Below, piece after piece: positions 36,029 through 45,001 of a stretch of 64,000 nt of DNA. Made by a program: the position numbers and the translations under genes. The DNA is taken from the NCBI GenBank assembly GCA_026192395.1, contig WACF01000001.1:2292309-2356308 (forward strand), in the 5' to 3' direction. The stretch is from Proteobacteria bacterium 005FR1. GTDB lineage: Bacteria > Pseudomonadota > Gammaproteobacteria > Pseudomonadales > Cellvibrionaceae. Each line of letters begins with the position of its first letter. The first letter of the stretch is position 1. The notes beneath the pieces are model-generated. The model had not been told where the DNA came from, did not search any database, and saw only the letters and a list, made by a program, of their open reading frames with translations.

Positions 36029-36142
36029 TGAGACGGAGCTCCACGGTACGTCCAGGTGGGCCATCCCTCCCTGATCAATCAGGGGTCACGGGAGAGCAAC
36101 TTCCCTCTAAATATAGCAGTGACCTGGAGCTATGGTGCAGAG

Positions 36143-36159
36143 ATCAGGTATTACCTGAT
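36143..36159. promoter_or_regulatory. Perfect 17-base palindrome upstream of HD-GYP gene
   Basis: ATCAGGTATTACCTGAT is a perfect palindrome around a central T, 115 bases before the HD-GYP start and between two minus-strand genes. It looks like a dimeric regulator's operator; the regulator is not identifiable. Confidence 0.5.
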
Positions 36160-36178
36160 GGGAGCTTTGAAGAGTTGC

Positions 36179-36199
36179 GGGCGGCTCGACTGGCCGCCC
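36179..36199 (-). terminator. Hairpin after the outer-membrane protein gene
   Basis: GGGCGGC and GCCGCCC pair around a seven-base loop, 15 bases downstream of the outer-membrane protein stop on the minus strand. The T content afterwards is low, so termination efficiency is uncertain. Confidence 0.45.
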
Positions 36200-36214
36200 G
36201 GCGGGTGCCGCTGA

Positions 36215-36772
36215 TCAGAAATCGAAGCGAACGTTCACAGCCATTGTTTCCAGGTCGCTGACATTGCGCAGAGTCAGACCCGCGGAAATGTTCTCGGCGA
36301 AGAAATATCGACCTGCCAACTCATAGCCGGTGTCACTGTCATCGAAGTCGATATCTTCGTAGACCAGATACGCGTTCCACTCGAACACACTGCTTGGCAT
36401 ACCTCGAAGGCCACCCTTGAGCTGAAAGCCATCGCCGTCGGCTGAACCGATCTCGATATCGGAATAAGCCAGAGACACGTCGAAATCGATGTTTTCGGCG
36501 ATTGGGGTATGAAAGCCGGCGCCGAGGTCGATGCGGTCAACGTCGATATTACCGGGATCAGTTTCCAGCGCCTGGTAGTTGCCGAAAATGTATACATCTT
36601 CGCGGACTGCGAAGCTGCCGCCCAGCGTCAGCCCATCCAGATCAAAGCTGGTACCGTCGACTTCGCCGTCGATTACATAGCCTGCGGTCACGTAGGTGTA
36701 GCTCAGTTCCGCTGAGGCCATCGGCGCCGCAACGATCATGGATGCTAGTAGCAGGTGTTTGGTCTTCTTCAT
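36215..36772 (-). CDS. Outer-membrane beta-barrel protein
   Basis: A 185-residue protein with a signal peptide (MKKTKHLLLASMIVAAPMASA) and a mature part made of alternating beta strands with short turns, for example FDLDGLTLGGSFAVREDVYI and ISAGLTLRNVSDLETM, ending in Phe (VRFDF), as expected for an eight-stranded barrel. There is no recognised catalytic motif. The role may be adhesion, small-molecule passage or structure. It is alone, with a hairpin downstream. Confidence 0.82.
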   Translation of the reverse strand: MKKTKHLLLASMIVAAPMASAELSYTYVTAGYVIDGEVDGTSFDLDGLTLGGSFAVREDVYIFGNYQALETDPGNIDVDRIDLGAGFHTPIAENIDFDVSLAYSDIEIGSADGDGFQLKGGLRGMPSSVFEWNAYLVYEDIDFDDSDTGYELAGRYFFAENISAGLTLRNVSDLETMAVNVRFDF

Positions 36773-36945
36773 ACTTTCTCCCTGGTTGTTTTTGTTTCGC
36801 GCTACCGCACGCTGTACAGCGTGCTCAGCTGGCGCGGGGGCAGAATAGGCGCATATTTCCTTGCCGGCAAGCCTGAAGCTCGCAGTGACCGCTTTTTAGT
36901 TCAGCATTGCGAGCGACGTCACCAGAGAAAACAGCCTGGAGGATG

Positions 36946-37458
36946 TCACTTGAGAGACAAGTCCCGGGCAAGCTGAACATTCTTCAGCGTTTTCACACAG
37001 GCAAGGGCCGCTTCTTTGCCCTTGATGCGGAAATGTGAAAAGAAGAAAGCGTGGTGTGCTTCATGCTCATGATAGTGATGCGGGGTGAGCACAGCGGAAA
37101 TGATCGGTACTTCTGTTTCCAGCTGTACATCCATGAAGGACTTGATGATTGCATCCGCAACGAACTCGTGGCGATAGATACCGCCGTCGACGATCATGCC
37201 GGCGGCCACAATGATCTGATAGCGACCGCTACTGGCAAGCAGCTTCGCCTGCAGGGGAATCTCTAGCCCGCCGGGCACTTCAAAGCAGTCGATGTCTTGC
37301 GGGTCGATACCGTGCTGAGCGATTTCCTCGATGAAGGCGTCCCGTGCCTGGTCGACGATATCCTTGCTCCAGCAAGACTGAATGAAAGCGATGCGCACAG
37401 GCGAGGGAAGTGTATCGGCCTGTAGCAGGTTGGCTTTCTGATCGGAAAACTGATTCAT
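36946..37458 (-). CDS. ribH: Lumazine synthase, RibH2 type
   Basis: A 170-residue 6,7-dimethyl-8-ribityllumazine synthase, the penultimate step of riboflavin synthesis. The sequence follows the RibH2 pattern: IAFIQSCWSKDIV, DCFEVPGGLEIPLQAKLLA, then GMIVDGGIYRHEFVADAII instead of the usual GxVIRGxTxHFD of RibH1. The active-site His is near PHHYHEHEAHH. An FMN riboswitch lies upstream, and no other rib genes are near, so this is an orphan, flavin-regulated second enzyme. AGAGGAT precedes the ATG at 37458. Confidence 0.93.
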   Translation of the reverse strand: MNQFSDQKANLLQADTLPSPVRIAFIQSCWSKDIVDQARDAFIEEIAQHGIDPQDIDCFEVPGGLEIPLQAKLLASSGRYQIIVAAGMIVDGGIYRHEFVADAIIKSFMDVQLETEVPIISAVLTPHHYHEHEAHHAFFFSHFRIKGKEAALACVKTLKNVQLARDLSLK

Positions 37459-37652
37459 GGCGATCCTCTAAAAACCAGAATCAGGGCGTACGGGAGGCGA
37501 ATCGAGATTTGATCGAGCGCACCCGAAATGCTGTTTGAAGCCTTGGTGACTGGCAATTGTTCCTGCATTGCCAGCATACACGCCATCGTTGGCAATAAGG
37601 CAGCCAGTGTGGCGCAATGGCGACGCAGGTAGCTTCAGGCAGCATTTCGGCC

Positions 37653-37805
<153 letters not shown>

Positions 37806-38017
37806 ATTGAAGTAAGTTGGAGCAGGGATTCTAGTCAAACAACGAGCGCAGGCCAAGTATCAGCACCCATAAGTCGAATGTATCCAGCGCTATAACGAGC
37901 GGATTTGACGATCCCCCCGCGAATGGCGTATTCATTGCTCGCACTCGCTGCTGATGTTACCGCGAGTTAGAGCGAAATCGAGTGATCGTCAGCCAGATTC
38001 GGATGAGCAGAAGAGCT

Positions 38018-38731
38018 ATGTGGGATGAACGCTACAGCACTGAAGAGTACGTCTACGGCACCGCGCCCAACGACTTTCTGGCCGCACATGTTGGTGAGAT
38101 TCCGAAGGGCAAGGTGCTCTGCCTCGGCGAAGGCGAAGGTCGCAACGCGGTTTTTCTGGCAACGCAGAGATACCAGGTGACTGCTGTTGACCAGTCCGCT
38201 GTAGGCTTGGAGAAAGCGCGCCGGCTTGCGCAGTCCCGGGGCGTTTCCATCGATTGCATACAGGCGGACCTGGCGGATTTCGATCCGGGAGAAAATCAGT
38301 GGGACGGGATCGTCGCCATCTTCTGTCATTTACCCTCGCCAGTACGCCGCCGTTTGCATCAGCGCATTCCCGCTGCGCTGAAGCCCAACGGCGTGTTCGT
38401 TTTGGAAGCCTATACTCCCCGGCAGTTGGAGTTCGGTACGGGCGGTCCGCCGACGGCGGATTTGCTGATCAGTGCCAACGACCTTCGCAGCGAGATTTGC
38501 GGCCTGAACTTCCTGCACCTTGAAGAAACCGAACGAGATGTTGTGGAAGGGCATCTGCACACCGGTCGAGCGTCGGTAGTGCAGGTCATCGCCAGCAAGG
38601 CGCTTCGACGGTTCAGCTTCTCCAGTCACCGTGGCGGCGCCCGCCACAAGGTGCGCTATGTGGAATCCGGCGGAGGCGACAGTGATGAAAACTGTCGCAT
38701 TTGCCAACCGGGGATCAAACCCCGGGAGTGA
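38018..38731 (+). CDS. Class I SAM-dependent methyltransferase, TehB-like
   Basis: A 237-residue methyltransferase of the thiopurine/tellurite (TehB-like) group. It starts MWDERYSTEEYVYGTAPNDF, a typical beginning, followed by the SAM motif KVLCLGEGEGRNAVFLATQ, VTAVDQSAVGLEKARRL, and VAIFCHLPSPVRRRLHQRIP. Upstream starts at 37982 (GTG) and 38003 (ATG) are possible, but only the one at 38018 gives the family's start, with AGAAGAG upstream. The last 40 residues are Arg-rich and Cys-containing and unlike the family. Target not known; a role in detoxification of tellurium or selenium compounds is only a family hint. Confidence 0.85.
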   Translation: MWDERYSTEEYVYGTAPNDFLAAHVGEIPKGKVLCLGEGEGRNAVFLATQRYQVTAVDQSAVGLEKARRLAQSRGVSIDCIQADLADFDPGENQWDGIVAIFCHLPSPVRRRLHQRIPAALKPNGVFVLEAYTPRQLEFGTGGPPTADLLISANDLRSEICGLNFLHLEETERDVVEGHLHTGRASVVQVIASKALRRFSFSSHRGGARHKVRYVESGGGDSDENCRICQPGIKPRE

Positions 38732-38751
38732 TGAGACATGGAGGCCGACAT

Positions 38752-39390
38752 TCAGGCGGTCCGGCTTCTTTGCGGTAACAGCAATGCCGCGACGGCAAGC
38801 AGGGCTGCCAGAAGCAGGAGCAGATCCTGATGCACTCCCAACTCAAAAGCCGCCACTGAGCCGATGAGCGTCCAAAGCAGAGGAATAACGAACAGCAGGC
38901 GCGGTAGCGGACTGGCGATGAGCAGAACACCCAGCGTAAAAATCGCCGTTGGACAAGGCAAACCGAAAGTCGGCGCGGCGGGATAGCGCTCGCCCACCCA
39001 GAAGCTCAAGAGCGGATAAATGATGAGCGAAAGCATGATCAGCGCAACGCCTGCAACATCGCGCCAGCTCCAGCGGAAATCAAAACGGACCTCGCTCTTT
39101 ACCACGCCTTTCCAGAACAGTAGCAGCCCTTGCGCGATAAAAAAGGCGCCGAACACCCATGCCGCAGGATTGATGGCAGTGAAGAAGGTGAAGTGATAAA
39201 GCAGGCCCATCCAGAGCCAGAACAGGGACAGGATCGCCATGATGGTTCGGTCGACTGCTCTCTGTCCGACAAACACAAGGATGAGCACCAGGAAGGCCAG
39301 CGCCCGTAGCAGAAGGTGTGCGGGCCAGACCGCCTCGTTGTAGAGGGCGAAGACTTCGAAGAACTGCTTGGTGGAAAAGGGAAGATCCAT
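38752..39390 (-). CDS. DUF6064-type integral membrane protein
   Basis: A 212-residue protein with about six hydrophobic segments (for example LLRALAFLVLILVFVG, TIMAILSLFWLWMGLLYHF, FGAFFIAQGLLLFW, GVALIMLSLIIYPLLSFWVG). The start MDLPFSTKQFFEVFALYNEA fits the DUF6064 family. ATG 39390 is favoured over 39426. Function in the family is not known. Confidence 0.82.
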   Translation of the reverse strand: MDLPFSTKQFFEVFALYNEAVWPAHLLLRALAFLVLILVFVGQRAVDRTIMAILSLFWLWMGLLYHFTFFTAINPAAWVFGAFFIAQGLLLFWKGVVKSEVRFDFRWSWRDVAGVALIMLSLIIYPLLSFWVGERYPAAPTFGLPCPTAIFTLGVLLIASPLPRLLFVIPLLWTLIGSVAAFELGVHQDLLLLLAALLAVAALLLPQRSRTA

Positions 39391-39508
39391 GGCGCCTCCG
39401 GCATTTAGTCGATGCAGGCCATCCAAAGATCAGGCCGATCGACATTTACCGGCAGGCGGGGTGGGCCCTTCGGCCCACCTGGATTTATCGCGCGACTCGG
39501 GCCGTCGA

Positions 39509-40279
39509 TCATTCCGGCTTCTTGAAGACGAGAAAGAAACGGTCCGTTTGCCCGGCGACGGACTCATGGCCGACTTCGAGATTGAGCGCATCGCTCTCGC
39601 GGAAAAACATATCGGAGGCTTTCTCGAGTTCGAAGCCTGCATCCTGAACCTCCAGAATCACTTGTACCGGATCTTCCCTTCGGCCCAGCAGCCGGCTTTC
39701 CGGCTGGTTGTGGCGACGGCTGTGATCGATGATCACGTAGCGACCACCTGGCTTAAGTGCATCGAAGGCGGTTTTGTTCAATCGCGCTTTGTCGGCGGGA
39801 TTGAAGTTGTGATACTCGCGGATATTCATGAACAGGTCTGCATCCTTGACCGGCAGATTGATCTCACCGACTTCATAACGACCTTCCTGGCGGTTGTAAC
39901 CCGCCTCCACCACCACTTTATTGGTGTTTTCGAACACCGGGTTCTGGAGCAGGTCGCCCCAACTATCAAAGGTGCGTTCGGAGTCAATCAGCCAGAGTTC
40001 ACCCTTTTCTCCCAGCACCGGAGCGACGATCTTGGTGTACCAGGCCTGGCCGGCAGGGAAGAATTCCACGACGGTCATGCCTTCCTTCAAACCCATGAAC
40101 TCCAGGGCATTGACCGGATCACGGTTGGCGTCGCGGGCGCGTTCGGCCTCGGTGCGGTATTCCATCTTGAGCGCATCTGCGACGCGCTTCTGCGTGGCCG
40201 ACGGCTCCTGCTGCTGGGCACTGGCGGCGAAGGAAAGGGCGATCAGTGAGCTGGAAATCAGGGCGGGAAAAAATCGCAT
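39509..40279 (-). CDS. Exported SAM-methyltransferase-fold protein
   Basis: A 256-residue protein with a signal peptide (ALISSSLIALSFAASAQ, cleavage about residue 21). The mature part resembles the COG4798-type predicted methyltransferase: VNALEFMGLKEGMTVVEFFP, YTKIVAPVLGEKGELWLIDS, and ALKPGGRYVIIDHSRRHNQP. A methyltransferase fold outside the cytoplasm is odd because SAM is not expected there, so it may be a repurposed fold or act on a transported substrate. It is separated from nhaD by a hairpin-bearing gap and may be co-transcribed with it. Confidence 0.82.
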   Translation of the reverse strand: MRFFPALISSSLIALSFAASAQQQEPSATQKRVADALKMEYRTEAERARDANRDPVNALEFMGLKEGMTVVEFFPAGQAWYTKIVAPVLGEKGELWLIDSERTFDSWGDLLQNPVFENTNKVVVEAGYNRQEGRYEVGEINLPVKDADLFMNIREYHNFNPADKARLNKTAFDALKPGGRYVIIDHSRRHNQPESRLLGRREDPVQVILEVQDAGFELEKASDMFFRESDALNLEVGHESVAGQTDRFFLVFKKPE

Positions 40280-40335
40280 TGCAAGCCTCTCTTATTGTCA
40301 GTTTGGGCGCGAGTATATCAGTACGAGACAGTCGC

Positions 40336-40366
40336 CAGTCGCCATTAAAAGCATGACCGGCGACTG
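40336..40366 (-). other. Hairpin with repeat unit between nhaD and downstream gene
   Basis: CAGTCGCC and GGCGACTG pair around a 15-base loop. The 7-base unit CAGTCGC occurs twice here (40329-40342) and eight times in the repeat island at 41874. Confidence 0.5.
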
Positions 40367-40390
40367 CCGACCGGATCGCTTGCCGAAAAC

Positions 40391-41809
40391 TCAGGGCATC
40401 ACTCCAGCATAGCTGCCGTTAACCCACAGGTGCACAAGGATACTCGCCACATAGGCCAAGGCGATCACCGGGGTCCACTTGAGGTGACCGAAAAAGGTGT
40501 ACATACCACGTGCCTGTCCCATCAGGGCAACGCCCGCGGCGGAACCGATCGACAGCATACTGCCGCCAACGCCTGCAGTGAGCGTCACCAGGAGCCATTG
40601 CTGCACGTCCATGCTCGGGCTCATCTGCAGCACGGCCACCATAACCGGGATATTGTCAACGATGGCCGACAATACTCCGACCAGGGTATTGGCTATGGTC
40701 GGTCCGAGATAGACGTACATGGCTTCGCTGGCCAGCTCCAGGTAACCAATAAAGCCCAGCGCGCCCACGCACATGATCACACCAAAGAAGAACAACAGCG
40801 TGTCCCATTCGGCGCGCGCCACCTGCTCGAAGCTGTCGAAAGCGTTGACGTCACCCACTTCGCCGTAACTGGGGTCATCAGCAATTGCCGACTTGTGGGT
40901 TTTGCGCAAGTAGTAGCCATAAAATTTCAGCAGCGCAAGGCCCGTCATCATTCCGAGGAAGGGCGGCAAGTGGAGGAAGTTATGGAAGCTGACCGCAATG
41001 GCGATGGTCACCAGAAACAGGCCCATGATTTCCTTGCCGCCACGCTTCAAATTCACCTGTTCCGAACTCACCTGCGGCACTGTTTTAGGCACGGCGAATT
41101 GCATCGCTACCGCCGGGATCAGATAGTTCACCACCGCAGGAACGAACAAGGCGAAGAAGGTGGCAAATTCCAGCACGCCCGCCTGCCAGACCATCAGCGT
41201 GGTGATGTCGCCGAACGGCGAAAATGCACCACCGGCGTTGGCGGCGATTACGATATTGATGCTCGCCAGAAGAACGAACTTCGGATGCCCCTTGCCCACG
41301 GCCATCGCCACCGCGCACATCACCAAAGCGGTGGTCAGATTGTCGATCAAGGGCGAGAGAAAAAAACTGAGGGTGCCGGTTATCCAGAAGAGTTGTCTCA
41401 AACTGAAACCGCGACTCACCAGCCAGGAACGCAGCGCTTCGAATACACAGCGTTCGCTCATGGAGTTCACATAGGTCATCGCCGCCAGCAGGAAGAGGAA
41501 TAGCTCGGCGAACTCGAGCAGAAACTCGAGTACCGCGTCTTCCACGAGATGATCGATGCCCTGCTGGGCATAAACAAATGCCACGATAGCCCACATAATC
41601 CCCGCCGCAAGCATCACCGGCTTGGACTTACGCAGATGAGTAAACTCTTCCGCAACGACGAGCACGTAAGCGAGGATGAATAGCGTCAGTGCGGTGAAGC
41701 CGACCCAGCTGTTGGTAAGCACCATGGCTTCATGCGCTTCTTCCTGGGCAAGAGCCGGGCCGCAGAACCACAGCAGCAAGATTCCGATACCAATTCTAAG
41801 TGGTTTCAT
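40391..41809 (-). CDS. nhaD: Sodium/proton antiporter NhaD
   Basis: A 472-residue membrane protein of the NhaD family in the ion-transporter superfamily, exchanging sodium or lithium for protons across the inner membrane. It has a signal-like first segment (IGIGILLLWFCGPALA) and about 12 further hydrophobic segments; typical stretches are FFLSPLIDNLTTALVMCAVA and SINIVIAANAGGAFSPFGDI. MKPLRI at 41809 is preferred as start to MQWNA at 41824. Length matches the family. Suggests a marine or saline/alkaline habitat. Confidence 0.92.
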   Translation of the reverse strand: MKPLRIGIGILLLWFCGPALAQEEAHEAMVLTNSWVGFTALTLFILAYVLVVAEEFTHLRKSKPVMLAAGIMWAIVAFVYAQQGIDHLVEDAVLEFLLEFAELFLFLLAAMTYVNSMSERCVFEALRSWLVSRGFSLRQLFWITGTLSFFLSPLIDNLTTALVMCAVAMAVGKGHPKFVLLASINIVIAANAGGAFSPFGDITTLMVWQAGVLEFATFFALFVPAVVNYLIPAVAMQFAVPKTVPQVSSEQVNLKRGGKEIMGLFLVTIAIAVSFHNFLHLPPFLGMMTGLALLKFYGYYLRKTHKSAIADDPSYGEVGDVNAFDSFEQVARAEWDTLLFFFGVIMCVGALGFIGYLELASEAMYVYLGPTIANTLVGVLSAIVDNIPVMVAVLQMSPSMDVQQWLLVTLTAGVGGSMLSIGSAAGVALMGQARGMYTFFGHLKWTPVIALAYVASILVHLWVNGSYAGVMP

Positions 41810-41873
41810 TGCATTCCATTGCATTTGAGTGGCGGTAGGTCACCTGCGGACAAGCAGGTATGGAGCCAGTTTT

Positions 41874-41932
41874 CAGTCGCCAGTCGCCAGTCGCCAGTCG
41901 CCAGTCGCCAGTCGCCAGTCGCCAGTCGCCAG
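41874..41932. repeat. Tandem 7-base repeat (CAGTCGC)8
   Basis: Eight consecutive copies of CAGTCGC (41874-41929) plus a partial CAG. On the minus strand the unit reads ACTGGCG. It is the left end of a larger nested inverted structure that extends to 42113. Confidence 0.95.
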
Positions 41933-41944
41933 AAAAATAGCACG

Positions 41945-42029
41945 CGTCATTCCGGCGAAGGCCGGAATCCAATTCGGCGGGCACGGAGTTCACAAAATAT
42001 CGTGGATTCCGGCCTTCGCCGGAATGACG
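41945..42029. repeat. 26-base inverted repeats, each arm palindromic
   Basis: Arms at 41945-41970 and 42004-42029 are perfect inverted copies (CGTCATTCCGGCGAAGGCC, continuing GGAATCC). Each arm is itself nearly self-complementary. Sequences of the type CGTCATTCC...GGAATCC are common dispersed palindromic repeats in proteobacteria. The 33-base centre is unique. Confidence 0.93.
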
Positions 42030-42078
42030 GATACCTTGTAGCGAATCAGGTTGGAGCTGCGCTGGCAATTTGGCGGAG

Positions 42079-42113
42079 ACTGGAAACTGGAGACTGGAAA
42101 CTGGAGACCGGAA
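42079..42113. repeat. Tandem 7-base repeat (ACTGGAR)
   Basis: Five consecutive 7-base units: ACTGGAA, ACTGGAG, ACTGGAA, ACTGGAG, ACCGGAA. The first five bases are those of the minus-strand unit ACTGGCG in the cluster at 41874, so the two clusters face each other. Confidence 0.9.
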
Positions 42114-42152
42114 AGCATGGACGAGCCATAGCTCATCCATGCCTGTTACCTA

Positions 42153-43301
42153 CTACTTCTTCTTGGGAACGAACTTGGTCAACCCCTGGATCGGGCCCAC
42201 CTCACCGGCGTAGATGTTGCCATCCTTGTCGACAGTAACGCCTTCACCCATGGAGCCTTCGCCACCCATGCCGGAAGGACGGGGGGATTCGTGCGCGGGA
42301 ATGAAGTACTTCACTTCGCCAGTCTTGGCGCTGCCGATACGCAGGCCTTTCTGCCAGCCGCCCGGGTTGTAGTTGGGATCGGATTCGGAGTCGATGGCGT
42401 AAAGGGTATCGTTCTCATCGATGTACAGTCCGCTGATGCGGCTGAACTGATACCAGGTGTCCAGGTGCTTGCCTTCCTGATCGAAAATCTGGATACGGCG
42501 GTTGCCGCGGTCGGCGACGAACAAGCGACCCTGGGAATCCATGGCCAGCGCGTGCGGTGAGCGCAGTTGTCCGTCCTCATAGCCCCATTCGCCGAAGCTC
42601 TTGATGAAAGTGCCGTCGGGCGCATATTTGTTGATGCGGCTCTTGGCATTGGGGCCCGGATCGTCCATGAACTGCGCGCTGTGGGTCTCAGCCACGAAGA
42701 TGCTGCCGTCCGGCGCTACCAGGACGTCGTTGGGCTCAGTAAGATGGGTGGGCGGGTCACCGGCTTCACCTGGGGTGCCGATCACCATAAGCACGTCCCC
42801 GTTCGGGCTGAACTTGACTACCTGATGGCCAACCTTGGTGGCATTGGGGTGCTCTTTGAGCTCGTTCTCACGCGGACCGCGGGCATCCACGACCCAGACA
42901 TTGCCTTCACTGTCCACTTCCATTCCGTGGGGCCAGGCGATTTTGCCGGCGCCAAAACTTTTCACTACTTTACCGCTGGGATCCAGCTTGACGATCGGAT
43001 CCACGTCAGAACCGACGCAGGAATTGCTGCCGCAGCGATCAGCGGCCCAGATGTGCTTGCCGTCGATGTCCACGTGAACACCGGACACAGAGCCCCACTC
43101 GCGGTCATTGGGCAACTCGCCCCAGTTGCGAACGGTTTTGTAGGGGTTGGGCAGATCATTGATCGGCTTCACCTTGGCATGCTCTTCCGGGCCGGTGGCG
43201 CCGCGCTGGGCCAGACCTGGGGCCGCAACGACCGCTAACAGGACGGATGCTGCCACCAGGGTCTTGCAAGACAGAGTTCTCTGGATAACCCGTTTCGTCA
43301 T
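42153..43301 (-). CDS. Exported NHL-repeat beta-propeller protein
   Basis: A 382-residue protein with a signal peptide (SCKTLVAASVLLAVVAAPGLA) and NHL-type repeats forming a beta propeller: PHGMEVDSEGNVWVVDA, EPNDVLVAPDGSIFVAET, SPHALAMDSQGRLFVADRGN, ISGLYIDENDTLYAIDSE and GEGVTVDKDGNIYAGEVG. The pattern resembles peptidyl-alpha-hydroxyglycine alpha-amidating lyase-like propellers. A Cys pair (CGSNSC) may be a disulfide. Probably a periplasmic binding or lyase-like protein; substrate unknown. Confidence 0.88.
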   Translation of the reverse strand: MTKRVIQRTLSCKTLVAASVLLAVVAAPGLAQRGATGPEEHAKVKPINDLPNPYKTVRNWGELPNDREWGSVSGVHVDIDGKHIWAADRCGSNSCVGSDVDPIVKLDPSGKVVKSFGAGKIAWPHGMEVDSEGNVWVVDARGPRENELKEHPNATKVGHQVVKFSPNGDVLMVIGTPGEAGDPPTHLTEPNDVLVAPDGSIFVAETHSAQFMDDPGPNAKSRINKYAPDGTFIKSFGEWGYEDGQLRSPHALAMDSQGRLFVADRGNRRIQIFDQEGKHLDTWYQFSRISGLYIDENDTLYAIDSESDPNYNPGGWQKGLRIGSAKTGEVKYFIPAHESPRPSGMGGEGSMGEGVTVDKDGNIYAGEVGPIQGLTKFVPKKK

Positions 43302-43482
43302 TGTTCACCTCTGCTGAGTGCTGATAGGGGATTGTTATTCTGACGGGGCATCATACCGCGAAGACGCGGCCACCGCAGCCGAGCCCGAGTGGCGGATGCC
43401 ACCATTTACCTTTCATTTCTCAGCCCTTCGTGGCCAGTCGGTCGTGACTTTTTCTCCCCGGGAAGTCGTTTTCAAGGAAGGA

Positions 43483-43511
43483 TTGACCTGCCCCATCCCC
43501 GGCAATACAGT
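43483..43511 (+). promoter_or_regulatory. Sigma-70-type promoter of mks operon
   Basis: TTGACC at 43483 and TACAGT at 43506 with a 17-base spacer match the minus-35 and minus-10 consensus well. The expected start of transcription is about 43518, some 38 bases before mksF. Confidence 0.6.
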
Positions 43512-43555
43512 AGCCGATTGCCTCAGGCAGCCCCCAGGACCAAGCACGCCTATCC

Positions 43556-45001
43556 ATGTTTTTCTCCCCGGAACGCCAGGATTTTTTCAAGCCCCTCACC
43601 AGCAAATACCGCGAACAAACAGTCCAGTGCCTCTGCCTGCTCTACGCCCGCTTGTACAGCGCCAATGCGGACTACGGCCATTCTCTGGCCCGCGAACAGG
43701 TGGTGGAGATTCTGGAAGAGGCGCTGGCGCGCGCACCGGCTGATACCCGCGAGCTGAACGGCACTGACGACGAGGAGCCGCAGCGCTTCAAGTCACTTCG
43801 GGAGCAGGCCAACTGGATCCTCAAGCAGCTGCTTGATTGTGGCTGGCTGGAAAAACAGGTGGACCCCGCCACGTTGCAGTCTACCTACCCCTTTACCCGT
43901 CTGGGGCGTCTGTTCAGCCAGACGCTGGTGGACTCCGGCAACACCCGAATCCGCACCCGTCACCGGAACACCCGCAATACCCTCAATGCGCTTGAGGCTT
44001 TTCTCAGTCGCGGCGAGGTGCACGACCTGCTGGACGCTTACGAGTACTCCGAGCGCATCGTGACCGACTTCACCGACATTATTGCCGAGCTCGAAGAGCG
44101 CAAACGGCAACTGGTGCGCGAAGTGGAAAGTCAGCAGCTGGTGCAGCAGGCCACCGAGCAGTTCTTCGACTTCATGGAGAAGCGTTTTCAGCCCGACGTC
44201 TCGGTGCGGCTTTCCGCCGACAGCGTGGAGAAGTACCGCGACCAAATCGGCAAGGCGCTGGCCCGGGTGCGCCGCAAGAATAAAGAATTCAAACGCGAGA
44301 CCGAACAGCATCTGCGCCGGCTGCTGCCCGACATGGCACTCCCCGGCCAGTCGGTGCTATGGACCATTCTCGATACCATCGAGCGACGCATGGGCAATGC
44401 GGCGGAGATCATGCTGCCCGCCTTGCGTCGCGCCTTGCACAGTTTTACCAAGCGCGCCGACATCATCATCCGTCAGCTCAGTTACCTGCAAAGCCAAGGC
44501 AACAATGACCTGCTGGCAGTCTGTCGGAGCCTGAGTCAGCTCCCCGCACAAGATTACGGCAAACGCCTGGATGCGGCAGCCGAACAGCTTGCCAGCATGA
44601 AGCTGCAATTGATTGACCCCGCACAAATCAAGCTGCAGGAGCGCAAGCGGCAGCGACCGGTGCAAACGGCGGTTCAGGAAGCGCAGGCACTGGACCCGGA
44701 GGCCCAGCGCGAGCTGTTGATCCAGCAGCTGCTGGATCAGGCCTTCACGATGGACAACAAAGGTCTGCGCGACTATGTGTTCAGCGCTTTGCGGGAGGGC
44801 GAACGCATTTCCACCCGCAACCTTCCCGTTGAAACCGCCCCCGACCTGCTCGCGATGGCCCACGCGATCGAGGTGGCCGCGGTCAGCAATCTGGGGCAGG
44901 GCCACCGCTTCCGCGTCGAGCCCACCGGTCAACGGCTCAGCACCGACTACTACGAAGCGCTGGACGAATTTACCATTGAGTTGAAACAAAGCGATGATTG
45001 A
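43556..45001 (+). CDS. mksF: Mks condensin kleisin subunit (JetA-like)
   Basis: A 481-residue protein of the MksF/JetA kind, the kleisin that bridges SMC heads with MksE in Mks condensins. The start [20 protein letters not shown], a winged-helix-rich N-terminal half and the coiled region around 180-260 are typical ([20 protein letters not shown]); a second helical domain follows. It overlaps mksE by eight bases. Mks complexes organise DNA; relatives in Wadjet systems, which add a fourth gene, cleave plasmids. Upstream is a good promoter; no strong ribosome site is seen. Confidence 0.9.
   Translation: MFFSPERQDFFKPLTSKYREQTVQCLCLLYARLYSANADYGHSLAREQVVEILEEALARAPADTRELNGTDDEEPQRFKSLREQANWILKQLLDCGWLEKQVDPATLQSTYPFTRLGRLFSQTLVDSGNTRIRTRHRNTRNTLNALEAFLSRGEVHDLLDAYEYSERIVTDFTDIIAELEERKRQLVREVESQQLVQQATEQFFDFMEKRFQPDVSVRLSADSVEKYRDQIGKALARVRRKNKEFKRETEQHLRRLLPDMALPGQSVLWTILDTIERRMGNAAEIMLPALRRALHSFTKRADIIIRQLSYLQSQGNNDLLAVCRSLSQLPAQDYGKRLDAAAEQLASMKLQLIDPAQIKLQERKRQRPVQTAVQEAQALDPEAQRELLIQQLLDQAFTMDNKGLRDYVFSALREGERISTRNLPVETAPDLLAMAHAIEVAAVSNLGQGHRFRVEPTGQRLSTDYYEALDEFTIELKQSDD

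Noticed and set aside
40430-41503. 357-codon plus-strand frame opposite nhaD
   Set aside because: Very His/Gln/Arg-rich with no domain, while the other strand encodes an obvious transporter.
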